In this document: positions 8,599 to 17,290 of the stretch, piece after piece | Numbering within the stretch: the stretch's first letter is position 1 | Layout: each line of letters starts with the position of its first letter | From: PALSA-612 sp963765295 | Lineage (GTDB): Bacteria; Actinomycetota; Thermoleophilia; Gaiellales; Gaiellaceae | DNA: 64,000 bases | Direction: 5' to 3' | Assembly: GCA_963765295.1 (NCBI GenBank) | Contig: CAVXVO010000005.1 | Span: 1,426,001-1,490,000 of the forward strand | Notes under the pieces: model-generated | Database searches by the model: none | Told to the model about the DNA's origin: nothing | The model's input: the letters and a program-made list of their open reading frames with translations, nothing else | Position numbers and translations under genes: made by a program

Positions 8599-10344
8599 AT
8601 GGTAACTCGTGTGGCGGCCTGGAGACAGCAGATGGTGGAGTCCACCTCAGCTTTCAGCGCGGTCTTCAAGAACCCCAACCTGCGCCGTCTTGAGCTCGCC
8701 GCCGTAGGATCGACACTCGGGAGTTGGGCTTATTCGGTCGCTGTGTCCGTGTACGCCTATCAGCACGGCGGCGGCGCTAAGGGCGTGGGGCTCATCTGGC
8801 TGATCCGCGTCTTGCCCGCCGGCCTCCTTTCTCCGCTCGGGGGTATCGTCGCCGACCGCTTCCCGCGGGAGCGGGTCATGCTCGTCTCGAATCTGGTGCG
8901 TGTTGTACTGATCATGGTCGCGGCTGTCTGCGTCTGGACACACACTGCCCCCGCGATCGTTTACGTGCTTGCAGGACTGATCGGTGTCGCGAAGGTTCCG
9001 TTCGGCCCCGCCGAGTCCGCGATCGAGCCGGCCCTTGCTACGACGCCAATCGAGTTGACCGCGGCGAACGTCGTCGGGAGCACAATTGACAGTGTCGGTT
9101 TCTTCGTCGGGCCAGCGATCGCAGGGATCATCCTGGGTTTCGCCAGCGTTCCGGCGGTGTTCACGATCACGGCCGTGATGATGCTGTGGTCCGCGTTCTT
9201 GATCGCGCGGATCCGCCCGCCGCAGGCGGCAGATCCGCCGACGCCCGTGCCAGCCGACGTGGCAGTGGAACAGCGGGGAATGTTCTCGCGAGCAATCGTG
9301 GGATTCAAGACGCTCGCGGTCGATTCGCGTCTGCGGCTACTCGTCGGGTTGCTCGTCGCGCAGACGGTCATCTCCGGCGCTCTCCAGGTCCTCACCGTGT
9401 CGATGGCAATCTCATTACTCGGACTCGGTGTTTCGGGTGTCGGCTACCTGAACACAGCTTTCGGAATCGGGGCGCTGATCGGCGCGATCGGGGCAGCAGG
9501 AATGGTCGGCATTCGTCGCCTGAGCATTCCGTTCATCGTCGGCGCAGCCCTGTGGGGACCGCCGATCGCGATCATCGGGATCTGGCCACGAGAGGCCGTG
9601 GCCTACGCATGCCTGGGGCTCGTCGGCTTCGGGAACACACTCGTCGACGTCGCAGGCTTCACGCTCGTCCAGCGCGCCGTACCGAATACCGTCCTTGCGC
9701 GTGTGTTCGGCGTCATGCAGATGCTCTGGCTGACGGCGATGGGGCTCGGTGCAATCATCACCCCCGCGTTTATCAGCGGCATCGGTCTCGAGTCCACGCT
9801 GATCGTCGCCGGCTGCTTCCTCCCGGCGTTGTTGGTTCTCTTAGGTCCGCGACTAGTCCGCATCGACGCAGCCGCGACCGCACCTGATCGGGATCGGCTC
9901 GAACTCCTGCAGCGCACGCCGATCTTCAGCGCGCTCCCGGCCTTGACGCTGGAGGCTCTCGCAGAACGCCTGATCCCGATCGATTTCGCCGCGGGGACGC
10001 GGATCATCAGCGAAGGCGACGCGGGCGATCGCTTCTACGTCATCGCCTCAGGCACGGTGGACGTGTCGGCTCGCAGGGTTCCCGTCGCAACGCTGCCAGG
10101 GGTTCCGGTCGCAACGCTGACACCAGGAGACCACTTCGGGGAGATCGCGCTCCTTCACGACGTCCCGCGGACAGCCACTGTCACCGCACACACGGATGTC
10201 CAAGTCTTCGCACTGGAGCGCGAAGACTTTCTGTCCGTCATCACGAGTCATGTGCCGTCGCGTGAGACGGCGGAATCTGTGGCTGCAGCACGCCTCACCG
10301 ATCTCCGCGGCGCTATCGGTCGACTGCCGGTGCCGAACTTCTAG
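8599..10344 (+). CDS. MFS transporter fused to a C-terminal cyclic-nucleotide-binding domain
   Basis: 581 residues. The first 410 form an MFS-type transporter (IADRFPRERVMLVSNLVR loop, repeated Gly-rich helices). Residues 435-560 are a cNMP-binding (CRP-like) domain: TPIFSALPALTLEALAERL, GDAGDRFYVIASGTVDV, and the phosphate-binding pattern FGEIALLHDVPRTATVTA. Binding of cAMP or cGMP would gate transport; the cargo is unknown. Start choice is uncertain: ATG 8599, TTG 8575 or ATG 8632. Codon use is more relaxed than in neighbouring genes, which supports horizontal origin. It converges on the kinase gene at 10393. Confidence 0.8.
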   Translation: MVTRVAAWRQQMVESTSAFSAVFKNPNLRRLELAAVGSTLGSWAYSVAVSVYAYQHGGGAKGVGLIWLIRVLPAGLLSPLGGIVADRFPRERVMLVSNLVRVVLIMVAAVCVWTHTAPAIVYVLAGLIGVAKVPFGPAESAIEPALATTPIELTAANVVGSTIDSVGFFVGPAIAGIILGFASVPAVFTITAVMMLWSAFLIARIRPPQAADPPTPVPADVAVEQRGMFSRAIVGFKTLAVDSRLRLLVGLLVAQTVISGALQVLTVSMAISLLGLGVSGVGYLNTAFGIGALIGAIGAAGMVGIRRLSIPFIVGAALWGPPIAIIGIWPREAVAYACLGLVGFGNTLVDVAGFTLVQRAVPNTVLARVFGVMQMLWLTAMGLGAIITPAFISGIGLESTLIVAGCFLPALLVLLGPRLVRIDAAATAPDRDRLELLQRTPIFSALPALTLEALAERLIPIDFAAGTRIISEGDAGDRFYVIASGTVDVSARRVPVATLPGVPVATLTPGDHFGEIALLHDVPRTATVTAHTDVQVFALEREDFLSVITSHVPSRETAESVAAARLTDLRGAIGRLPVPNF

Positions 10345-10392
10345 ACGAGTCCAATGCGCTCCCCTGGGCGCAGACCACTCGGGAAAGGAGCT

Positions 10393-11010
10393 CTAAAGAG
10401 AACGCGCCTCAGACGACCGCGACGAGGCGAGCAAGATCAGCTCTGTCGCCAACTGCTCTGCAACGGGCTCGAGCGGGAGCGTCGTGTCCAGCCAGCGCAT
10501 GTCGGGCAAGTCGTCCGAGGGCGACACGTCAAGCCGTCCGTAGACAGCCTCAAAAACCGCCTCTGGTAGACGGTCGTCGTCTCCGCGAACCTCGTTGCGT
10601 GCCCAACATGTCTCCCGCGGCGCGTTCAACCCGAACGTAGCTAACACAGGAAGATGTGACTGGAGGTGTTCGAGCCAGTGTCGGGGGGAGAAGAAGCCCT
10701 CCAGAACGAGCCAGCCGGAAGACGCCGCGCCGGCCCGGCTGGCCGCGACCGCCATTTGCAGCCCCGTCTGCACTCGACTCTCGAGAAGACCCGAAGGGTC
10801 GTTGACGCCGTAGACGAAGTCGTCGAACTCGAGGTGCACGGCCCGCTGCTGGGTTTGGCGCACGATCAACTCACAGGCGGCGCGTACAACGGTGGTCTTG
10901 CCCGCGCCGGGCGGGCCGGTAACGAGCGCGATGATGCCTTCCCGTGCAGCGCCCACCGTTCTGACCCTAACCGGATCCAACGTTCCGAGGTGGAAGAAGC
11001 GTCGTAGCAA
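10393..11010 (-). CDS. P-loop NTPase, probable small-molecule kinase (AAA_33-like)
   Basis: 205 residues starting at TTG. Walker A is GPPGAGKTT at residues 32-40. EFDDF near residue 80 is the place where zeta-toxin-type and chloramphenicol-phosphotransferase-type kinases carry their catalytic Asp. A lid-like ARNEVRGDDDR segment lies near residue 140. These features fit a kinase of a small molecule or a toxin-type kinase, but no antitoxin gene is adjacent. Like the MFS gene it lies in the low-bias island and may have arrived with it. Confidence 0.55.
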   Translation of the reverse strand: MLRRFFHLGTLDPVRVRTVGAAREGIIALVTGPPGAGKTTVVRAACELIVRQTQQRAVHLEFDDFVYGVNDPSGLLESRVQTGLQMAVAASRAGAASSGWLVLEGFFSPRHWLEHLQSHLPVLATFGLNAPRETCWARNEVRGDDDRLPEAVFEAVYGRLDVSPSDDLPDMRWLDTTLPLEPVAEQLATELILLASSRSSEARSL

Positions 11011-11140
11011 CCCGATCGCGTCACAAGATGCCTCGTCCGGAATCTCGTCATCATCGGCGTGGACACTGCGTCAGGCGCGAAGACTGGCACTCCTGCCGTA
11101 GGGCTTACCAAGCCCATTCGAACCGGTTGAGCGAGCCAAT

Positions 11141-11533
11141 TCAGCCGCCCTGGCCTTCGATCAGCTCGATGCGATATGAGTCCGGGTCGCGGACGAAGCA
11201 GAGGCGTGAGCCGCCCTCGCGGAGCGAGTACGGCGGGCGCTCCGGCTCGATGCCCTGCCCCGCCAGCGCCGCCAGGGTGCCGTCCATGTCGTCGACGCCG
11301 ATGGCGATATGGCCGTAGCCGGTGCCGAGCTCGTACGTGCGTCCGTCGTGGTTGAAGGTCAGCTCGAGCACGTTCTCGGCGTCGCCGATCGAGAAGAAGT
11401 AGTTCGTCGCCTCGAGGGCGCCGTCCCGGACGATGTCCATCTCGCTGCTGAACTCGAATCCGAGCGCCTCGTAGAACGCCCGGCTCTTCGCCGGATCGGT
11501 GATCCGGACCATCGTGTGCAGGTATCTGGCCAT
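11141..11533 (-). CDS. VOC-family lyase, lactoylglutathione lyase-like
   Basis: 130 residues, the length of a single glyoxalase I-type subunit. It shows two beta-alpha-beta-beta-beta modules: residues 1-60 (LHTMVRITDPAKSRAFYEAL) and 70-125 (YGHIAIGVDD ... FVRDPDSYRIELIE). The candidate metal ligands of glyoxalase I (His6, a Glu in LELTF, His in YGHIAIGV, the final Glu in RIELIE) are in place. Detoxification of methylglyoxal is a family-based inference. It is divergent from padR, shares its operator region, and its promoter box TAAGAT lies 6 bases before the ATG. A small GGGCTT-ACC-AAGCCC hairpin (11101-11115) follows its stop. Confidence 0.8.
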   Translation of the reverse strand: MARYLHTMVRITDPAKSRAFYEALGFEFSSEMDIVRDGALEATNYFFSIGDAENVLELTFNHDGRTYELGTGYGHIAIGVDDMDGTLAALAGQGIEPERPPYSLREGGSRLCFVRDPDSYRIELIEGQGG

Positions 11534-11539
11534 GGCACC

Positions 11540-11545
11540 ATCTTA
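11540..11545 (-). promoter_or_regulatory. -10 box of the VOC gene (leaderless type)
   Basis: Minus-strand TAAGAT ends 6 bases before the ATG at 11533. Confidence 0.5.
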
Positions 11546-11547
11546 GA

Positions 11548-11592
11548 TTGGAGCGAATACCTCCAGTCTGGACTACTCCAGAATGGAGTAGT
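11548..11592. promoter_or_regulatory. Probable PadR operator, tandem palindromes
   Basis: Between the divergent VOC and padR starts, a perfect inverted repeat spans 11572-11592 (9-bp arms ACTACTCCA and TGGAGTAGT, spacer GAA). A second, TCCAG-T-CTGGA, lies at 11562-11572, and a further TTGGAG half-site at 11548. The last base of the operator touches the padR -10 box, so binding should block padR transcription and probably VOC transcription too. PadR autoregulation is common in the family; the site assignment is inference. Confidence 0.65.
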
Positions 11593-11597
11593 AGCCT
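11592..11597 (+). promoter_or_regulatory. -10 box of padR (leaderless type)
   Basis: TAGCCT ends 6 bases before the ATG at 11604 and abuts the palindromic operator. Confidence 0.5.
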
Positions 11598-11603
11598 ACG
11601 GAG

Positions 11604-12164
11604 ATGATCGCGAAGCAGGACGTCTCGGTCGCCCGTCTGACCACGACCGAGGCCGCGGTGCTGGCGCTGCTCGCGATCGAGGGCGAGCGCTCCGCGTACG
11701 ACCTCGTCAAGCTGGTCGAGCAGGCGATCGCCCACATCTGGTCGCCGGCGCGGAGCGGCCTGTACGCCGTGCTCCCGCGGCTCGTCGATCAGGGCCTCGC
11801 CTCGCGGCGCACGGTCGGACGGCCAGATGGGCGCGACCGGCAGCTCTACTCCATCGGCCCAGACGGGCGCCGCGCGCTGGACGCCTGGCTCGGGACGGTC
11901 GAGCCGGCAGCCCGCGACCCGTTCTTCCTGAAAATGTTCGTCGGCGGCCTGACCGATCCCGAGACCCTGCTCGGCCACGTCGCGCAGTTCCGGTCCGACA
12001 CGGAGGCGCGCCTGGCGACGCTGCGCGCCATCGAGCCGACGAACTCGGATCGTGGCCACGACTGGTACCACCGCCGGCTGCTTCGCTACGGGATCGAGCG
12101 GGCCGAGCTCGAGCTGCGGTGGGCCGACCAGGTCGCGCGTGACCTCGAACGCGGGCCCGAATGA
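11604..12164 (+). CDS. PadR-family transcriptional regulator
   Basis: 186 residues. The N-terminal winged helix (TTTEAAVLALLAIEGERSAYDLVK, shown here as the run from Thr14) includes the PadR recognition helix region SGLYAVLPRLVDQGL and a wing with basic residues (RRTVGRPDGRDRQLY). The C-terminal helical part is of the PadR_C type (FFLKMFVGG ... WYHRRLLRYG). The effector is unknown. The gene overlaps the hydrolase gene by ATGA and lies opposite the VOC gene, so it probably controls both. Confidence 0.85.
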   Translation: MIAKQDVSVARLTTTEAAVLALLAIEGERSAYDLVKLVEQAIAHIWSPARSGLYAVLPRLVDQGLASRRTVGRPDGRDRQLYSIGPDGRRALDAWLGTVEPAARDPFFLKMFVGGLTDPETLLGHVAQFRSDTEARLATLRAIEPTNSDRGHDWYHRRLLRYGIERAELELRWADQVARDLERGPE

Positions 12165-13558
12165 CCCGCGCCGCGCTCGTCCTGCTGCTCGGCGCTTTCG
12201 TGGTCGGACTCACGCCGGAGGCACCCGCCGCCACCTCCGGCGCGTGGACCGGCAGCTATCGCCTGCCCGCATCGGCCGGGTCCGTCGCGATCGCCGTCGA
12301 GCTGCACGGTGGCAAAGCGACGGTCGCGCTCGGGCCGGGGCACTCGTCGGCGACCGACGTCGCCGTGGTCACGAGCGGCACCCGCGTGCGCTTTCGCCTG
12401 CCCGGCCTGCCGACCGACCTCGTCTTCGCCGGAACGCGAACGGGATCCGCGCTCAGCGGAACCGTGACGCAGGGACAGCTCCACGGCAGCTTCACCCTCC
12501 GGCCGGGGCGCTCGCCGACGATCTCGGCGCTCGGCCTCTACCGCAGCCGCGGCGGGGCCTCGGTCGCGGTGATCAAGGCCGAGGGCCTGCCGACCTGGCT
12601 CGTCGAGCTCCCGGACGGCCGGACGCACGGATTGAACGCGTCGCTGACGACGGTCGGTACGAGCCTCGGTGCGACGAGCGGCGACGGGACGCTCGCCGTC
12701 GACCGGAACGGCCTCTCCTGGACGCGCGCGGGCACCGCCGCGCGCTACGACCGCGTGCGGCTGCACCAGCAGGAGGTGCGAATCGGCACCCAGGCGGCGA
12801 CGCTCACCCTCCCGGACGAGCCCGGTCCGTTCGCGGCCGCGGCGATGGTGCACGGATCCGAGCCGAGCGGACGCGAGGAGTTCCAGACGTTCTCGGCCTA
12901 CCTCGAGTCGATCGGCGTCGCCGTGCTCGCGGGCGACAAGCGCGGCGTCGGGGAGTCGGGCGGCGTCTTCCCGGGCACAGCGGCCACGGACACGTCGATT
13001 CGCGCCCTGGCCGCGGACGCGGAGGCCCAGGTGCGCTTCCTCGCCCACCTCCCGCAGATCGACAGGAACCGCATCGGCCTCCTCGGCGACAGCCAGGCGG
13101 GGTGGGTGATCGCCGTTGCCGCCGCGCGGGAGGGCGCGGTGCGGTGGGCTCTCCCGCTCGCCGGCCCGGCGACGACGGCGGGCGAGACCGATTACTTCAC
13201 CCGGCTCGCGGGCGCCGAGCAGCGCCCGCCCAGCGGCACGCGCGCCCGGATGCTGGCCGAGGTCCGCGCGCTCGGGCCGACCGGCTTCGATCCTCTCCCC
13301 TTCCTGCGGCGGCTCTCGATCCCCGTCTTCTGGGTCTACGGCGACGACGACCGCAACGTCCCGACCGAGCTCTGCGTCGAGCGGCTCGCGTCGATCAGGG
13401 TCGGACACGACTTCAGCTGGGTCGTGCTGCCGATGACGCATGCGCTCATCGACCTGCCGAACGGCCTCTACTCGAGCCTGGCCCGGTCGCGCGGCTTCAA
13501 CGCAGGGCTCTTCCCCGCGGTCGGCGGGTGGCTGCGGAGCCGGCGGGTGGTCCGCTGA
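12161..13558 (+). CDS. Secreted alpha/beta hydrolase (esterase/peptidase-like)
   Basis: 465 residues with a signal peptide (cleaved near APAA). Residues 30-205 form a beta-rich domain of unknown role. The hydrolase domain follows: AAMVHGSEPSGREEF (oxyanion region), the nucleophile elbow LLGDSQAG with Ser311, an acid in VYGDDDRNVP and the His in MTHALI. This is the layout of exported S9/DLH-type esterases. Substrate unknown. ATG overlaps the padR stop, so PadR probably controls it. Confidence 0.8.
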   Translation: MTRAALVLLLGAFVVGLTPEAPAATSGAWTGSYRLPASAGSVAIAVELHGGKATVALGPGHSSATDVAVVTSGTRVRFRLPGLPTDLVFAGTRTGSALSGTVTQGQLHGSFTLRPGRSPTISALGLYRSRGGASVAVIKAEGLPTWLVELPDGRTHGLNASLTTVGTSLGATSGDGTLAVDRNGLSWTRAGTAARYDRVRLHQQEVRIGTQAATLTLPDEPGPFAAAAMVHGSEPSGREEFQTFSAYLESIGVAVLAGDKRGVGESGGVFPGTAATDTSIRALAADAEAQVRFLAHLPQIDRNRIGLLGDSQAGWVIAVAAAREGAVRWALPLAGPATTAGETDYFTRLAGAEQRPPSGTRARMLAEVRALGPTGFDPLPFLRRLSIPVFWVYGDDDRNVPTELCVERLASIRVGHDFSWVVLPMTHALIDLPNGLYSSLARSRGFNAGLFPAVGGWLRSRRVVR

Positions 13559-13662
13559 GCCTGGCCGGGCAGCCGGCCGCCGTGAACAGACCAACGCTCT
13601 GATCGTTCGTCCAATCCATCGTTGCTCGAAGCTCGGCAGACTGCAGGACGATGGAGGCGGCG

Positions 13663-14689
13663 ATGGACGGTGTGAGTGGGGCACCCGGGGAGCGGCTCGC
13701 CGCGGCGGTCGGCATCGCCGAACGGCTCACGGCCGGGATCGAGACGGTGCTCCGCGGCAAGCGCGAGGAGCTGAAGCTCGTCCTGGCGGCGCTCGCCTGC
13801 GAGGGGCACGTGCTGTTCGAGGACGTGCCCGGGACCGGCAAGACCGTGCTCGCCCGTGCGATCGCCCGCTGCCTCGAGGACGCCGCGTTCTCGCGCGTCC
13901 AGTGCACCCCCGACCTGCAGCCGGGCGACGTCACGGGACTCTCCGTCTACGACCAGAAGACGCGGGACTTCGAGTTCCGGCCGGGCCCCGTGTTCGCGAA
14001 CGTCGTGCTCGTCGACGAGATCAACCGCGCGATGCCGAAGACGCAGTCGGCGCTGCTCGAGGCGATGGCAGAGCGGCAGATCACGGTCGACGGGACGACG
14101 CACGAGCTGCCGCAGCCGTTTCTCGTGCTCGCGACCGAGAACCCGATCGAGTTCGAGGGCGTCTTCCCGCTCCCCGAGGCGCAGCTCGACCGTTTCTTCC
14201 TCAAGGCGCGGCTCGGCTACCCCTCGGCCGAGGAGGAATTGCTCGTGATCCGCGACCAGCGTGGCGGCCATCCGCTCGAGCGGCTGCGCGCCGGCGCTCG
14301 GCCTCGACGAGCTGCGGCGTCTCCAGGCCGCGGTCGACGACGTCTACGTCGATCCGCTGATCGAGCGCTGGCTCGTCGACCTCGTCCGCGCGACGCGGCA
14401 GCTCGAGCAGGTGACGATCGGCGCCTCGGTTCGGGGCAGCCTCGCGCTCGAGCGGGCGGCGCGCGCCTGGGCGCTGCTGCACGGCCGGAGCTACGTCCGG
14501 CCCGAGGACGTGCTCGCGCTGTTCGCCCCCGTGCTCGGCCACCGCGTCGTGCTCGCGCCCGCGTTCCTCGCCGAGACGCGCGGTGCGCCGCGCGAGGAGC
14601 TGCTCGCGACGCTGGCCGCCCGCTGCGTCGAGATCGCGCCGGTCCCCGAGCTCGCAGCCGGGCACGAGGAGCCGTCTCGACCGAGCTGA
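13663..14689 (+). CDS. moxR: MoxR-family AAA+ ATPase (one frameshift)
   Basis: Walker A is EDVPGTGKT, Walker B VVLVDEINRA, with the MoxR signature DLQPGDVTG and sensor 1 LVLATENP. These lie in one frame up to about 14270; the C-terminal lid (LGLDELRRLQAAVDDVYV to LAAGHEEPSRPS) continues in another, so an indel lies between 14265 and 14305. I prefer ATG 13663, preceded by GGAGG at 5 bases, over ATG 13651. MoxR proteins act as chaperones for VWA-domain partners, two of which are encoded downstream. It is the first gene of a tightly overlapping operon. Confidence 0.85.
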
Positions 14690-15588
14690 CCTTCCCCCTG
14701 GTCCCGCGCTGGCGGCCGGTCGGCTCCCCGTTCGGCCGGCTTCGCGCGTCGAGACGGGGGCTCGGGTCGAGCGTGGCCGGCTCCCGTCCGTACCGCCGGG
14801 GAGACAGTCTCGCCGCCATCGACTGGAAGGCCTCCGCGCGGCTCTCCTCGACGCGGGCCGAGCCGGAGTTCGTCGTGCGTGAGCACTTCGCCGACGAAGC
14901 GCCGAGGGTCGTGATGGTGGCCGACCGGCGGCCGTCGATGGGCCTCTATCCCGAGCCCTGGCTGAGCAAGCCGACAGCCTTGCGGGCGCTGTGGAAGCTC
15001 GTCTCGTCGACCGCGCTCGGCGAACTCGGTCTCGTCGGCTATCTCGACGCGTCCGGACCGCGCACGGCCTCGTGGCTCGCCCCGAGCGCGGGCGCCGGGC
15101 TCGAGCACGTCGATCGGCACCTGGCCGACTCGCCGTTCGCGGCTGACGACGCCGCGCTCGACGACGCGTTCGCGCATCTCGTCGACGTCCGGCGCTCGCT
15201 GCCGCCCGGAACCTTCGTCTTCGTCTGCTCCGACTACCTGTCCGCGCCCGAACCCGCCTGGTGGGCGCGTGCGCTGGCCTACCGCTGGGACGTCGTACCG
15301 GTGATCCTGCAGGACCCGGTCTGGGAGCAGAGCTTCCCGGCGGCCGAGGGGCTCGTCGTTCCCTTCGCCGACCCGGCCACGGGCAGGACGCGTGCGATTC
15401 GCCTCCGCCGCGGCGAGGCCGCCGAGCGCCGCCGGGCGAACGAGGAGCGGCTCGCGCTCCTCCTCGGCGAGCTGCGCGCGCTCGGACTCGAGCCGGTCGT
15501 CGTCGCGGGCGCCGAGGAGCCGGCCGTGCTGGAGGCGCTCTCCACCTGGGGCGAGACGCGCCTCGCCGTCCGCAGGGGGGAGTGGTGA
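14686..15588 (+). CDS. DUF58 protein, Bat-operon type (apparent CTG start)
   Basis: About 300 residues. The DUF58 signature appears as SRPYRRGDSLAAIDWKASAR followed by EFVVREHF; the rest is a degenerate VWA-like fold. No ATG, GTG or TTG exists in frame near the conserved N-terminus. CTG 14686 overlaps the MoxR stop as CTGA, the same geometry as the GTGA and ATGA overlaps further down this operon. A GTC at 14674 is the only other candidate and would need a base error. DUF58 proteins accompany MoxR in operons linked to envelope stress or complex assembly. Confidence 0.75.
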   Translation: MTFPLVPRWRPVGSPFGRLRASRRGLGSSVAGSRPYRRGDSLAAIDWKASARLSSTRAEPEFVVREHFADEAPRVVMVADRRPSMGLYPEPWLSKPTALRALWKLVSSTALGELGLVGYLDASGPRTASWLAPSAGAGLEHVDRHLADSPFAADDAALDDAFAHLVDVRRSLPPGTFVFVCSDYLSAPEPAWWARALAYRWDVVPVILQDPVWEQSFPAAEGLVVPFADPATGRTRAIRLRRGEAAERRRANEERLALLLGELRALGLEPVVVAGAEEPAVLEALSTWGETRLAVRRGEW

Positions 15589-16487
15589 GAAAGCCGGCGC
15601 TTCTCGCCGCGCTTGCGGTCGTGGCGGCGGCGGTCGTCGTCGCGCTCGCGGTCGCCGGCGACTGGTGGAGCGGCGGCCCGACCGCGCCGCTGCGCGACGC
15701 GATCTCGGCGCAGGCGTTCGTCTCCCCGGGCGCCGTCCACTTCGGCGACACGCTCACCGCGCGCGCCGTGGTCGTCGTCGATCCCCGTCGCGTCGACCCG
15801 GCGAGCGTTCGCCTCACGCCGCAGTTCCTCTCCTACCGCGTCGCGACCTCGACCCGGGACGTACGCCGCGCGGGTGGAGCGGCGACGGTCGCCTTGACCT
15901 ACGCACTGGAATGCCTCGGTGCCGGCTGTGCGCCGGGCCGGCCCCAGGAGGTGCTGCAGTTCCCGGGCACGTCGCTCCGCTACCGGACCGTCGCCGGCGA
16001 GGCGCGGCGGCTCCGGCTCACGTGGCCGACGATCACCGTGGCCTCGCGCCTGGACGACGAGGATCGCGCCGCTCCGGCCGCTCACCTGCGCGTCGACGCT
16101 GCGCCGCCGCCCGTCTCCTACGACGTCGGCCCCGGGGCGCTCGGCGACGGACTCGTCGCCGGCTCGGCGGTGTTCGTGCTCGCGGCGGGCGCACTCCTCT
16201 TCCTCGCCTTCCGCCGCCGGCCCGCACCGGCCGGGGTCACGGCGGCGCCCGCCGGCGGCTCGCCGATCGAGGACGCGCTGCGGCTCGTCCGCGAGACGGC
16301 GGCGAACGGGCACGACCCCGAGCTGCGCCGGCTCGCGCTCCAGCGGCTCGTTCGCGAGCTCCGCGCTGCGGGCGAGCCCGGGCTCGCGGACGACGCGGGC
16401 AGGCTCGCATGGTCGGACGGGCCGCCCTCGGCGGCCGGCACGCAAGAGCTCGCCGACCGGGTCGAGCAGGAGGTCGCAGGGGCGTGA
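15585..16487 (+). CDS. Single-pass membrane protein of the Bat-type operon (BatD-like position)
   Basis: 300 residues. An N-terminal membrane segment (residues 4-26) is followed by an extracytoplasmic Ig-like beta domain, with GAVHFGDTLTARAVV at its start and paired Cys in ALECLGAGCAPG. A second membrane helix lies near residues 185-205, and a helical cytoplasmic tail of about 90 residues ends the protein. The layout resembles BatD-type proteins, but sequence similarity is weak and the assignment rests mainly on operon position. GTGA overlaps exist at both ends. Confidence 0.65.
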   Translation: MRKPALLAALAVVAAAVVVALAVAGDWWSGGPTAPLRDAISAQAFVSPGAVHFGDTLTARAVVVVDPRRVDPASVRLTPQFLSYRVATSTRDVRRAGGAATVALTYALECLGAGCAPGRPQEVLQFPGTSLRYRTVAGEARRLRLTWPTITVASRLDDEDRAAPAAHLRVDAAPPPVSYDVGPGALGDGLVAGSAVFVLAAGALLFLAFRRRPAPAGVTAAPAGGSPIEDALRLVRETAANGHDPELRRLALQRLVRELRAAGEPGLADDAGRLAWSDGPPSAAGTQELADRVEQEVAGA

Positions 16488-17290
16488 CGGCGCGCGCGAT
16501 CCCCCTCCCCGACGTTCGCGCCCTCGACGGCGCGCGGTCGCGAACGACGCTCCTGCGCGTCGGCCTCGCGGCGGCGCTGCTCGGCACCCTGGCCGCGGCC
16601 TTCCTGCTCTCGCGCAACCCCCGGCCGGACGACTCGCTGCTTCCTGCGGGCACGAGCCCGGTCGTCGTCCTCGACCTCTCCTGGAGCACCTCGTCCGACT
16701 ACCTCCAGATCGGCCGCACGCTTCGCGACCTCGCAGCGTCCCACCGGCGGATCGGGCTCGTTGTCTTCTCCGACGCCGCCTACGAGATGTTCCCGCCGGG
16801 CACGCCCGCCCGGGAGCTGCGCTCCTTGCTGCGCTTCTTCACCGGCCCGAAGAGCCGTCGGGCCGCCTCGCCGTGGGCTTCGTCGCTCAGCGGCGGGACG
16901 CGCGTCTCGAACGCGCTGCTCCTGGCCCGGGACGTGCTGCTCCGCGAAGGGACCTCGAACGGCTCGGTCGTGCTGGTCAGCGACCTCGGCGACGCACCGA
17001 ACGACCGTCCCGCGCTGAGCGCCGCGGTGCTCGCGTACGTGCGCGCCGGCATCCCGCTGCGGGTGGTCGGGATCGACGCGACGCCGGAGAACGAACAGCT
17101 CTTCCAGGGTCTGCTCGGTAGCCGGCCGATCCGCCCGCGGGTGAGCGGCGGCCCGTCTGCGGCCCGAGGTGGCGTGTCGAGCGGCCTTCCGCTGGCGCTG
17201 CTCGTCGTCGGCGCGGTCCTCCTCGCGCTGCTCGCCGTCAACGAGCTCACGTGCGCGCGCCTGCGCTGGAGCGAGGAGCCGGCGCGATGA
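16484..17290 (+). CDS. VWA-domain membrane protein (Bat operon)
   Basis: 268 residues. A membrane helix (residues 22-43) precedes a von Willebrand A domain with the MIDAS motif DLSWS (Asp64, Ser66, Ser68) and the later LVSDLGDAP. A C-terminal helix (about 230-250) anchors the other end. VWA proteins of this type are substrates or partners of MoxR. ATGA overlap with the next gene indicates translational coupling. Confidence 0.8.
   Translation: MTARAIPLPDVRALDGARSRTTLLRVGLAAALLGTLAAAFLLSRNPRPDDSLLPAGTSPVVVLDLSWSTSSDYLQIGRTLRDLAASHRRIGLVVFSDAAYEMFPPGTPARELRSLLRFFTGPKSRRAASPWASSLSGGTRVSNALLLARDVLLREGTSNGSVVLVSDLGDAPNDRPALSAAVLAYVRAGIPLRVVGIDATPENEQLFQGLLGSRPIRPRVSGGPSAARGGVSSGLPLALLVVGAVLLALLAVNELTCARLRWSEEPAR

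Noticed and set aside
10393..11010. Zeta-type toxin of a toxin-antitoxin pair
   Set aside because: The P-loop and DDF element fit, but no antitoxin-sized gene is adjacent and several small-molecule kinases share the features.
11100..11140. tRNA 3' end as attachment site (TTCGAACC at 11118)
   Set aside because: No cloverleaf can be folded around it and no acceptor stem is found.
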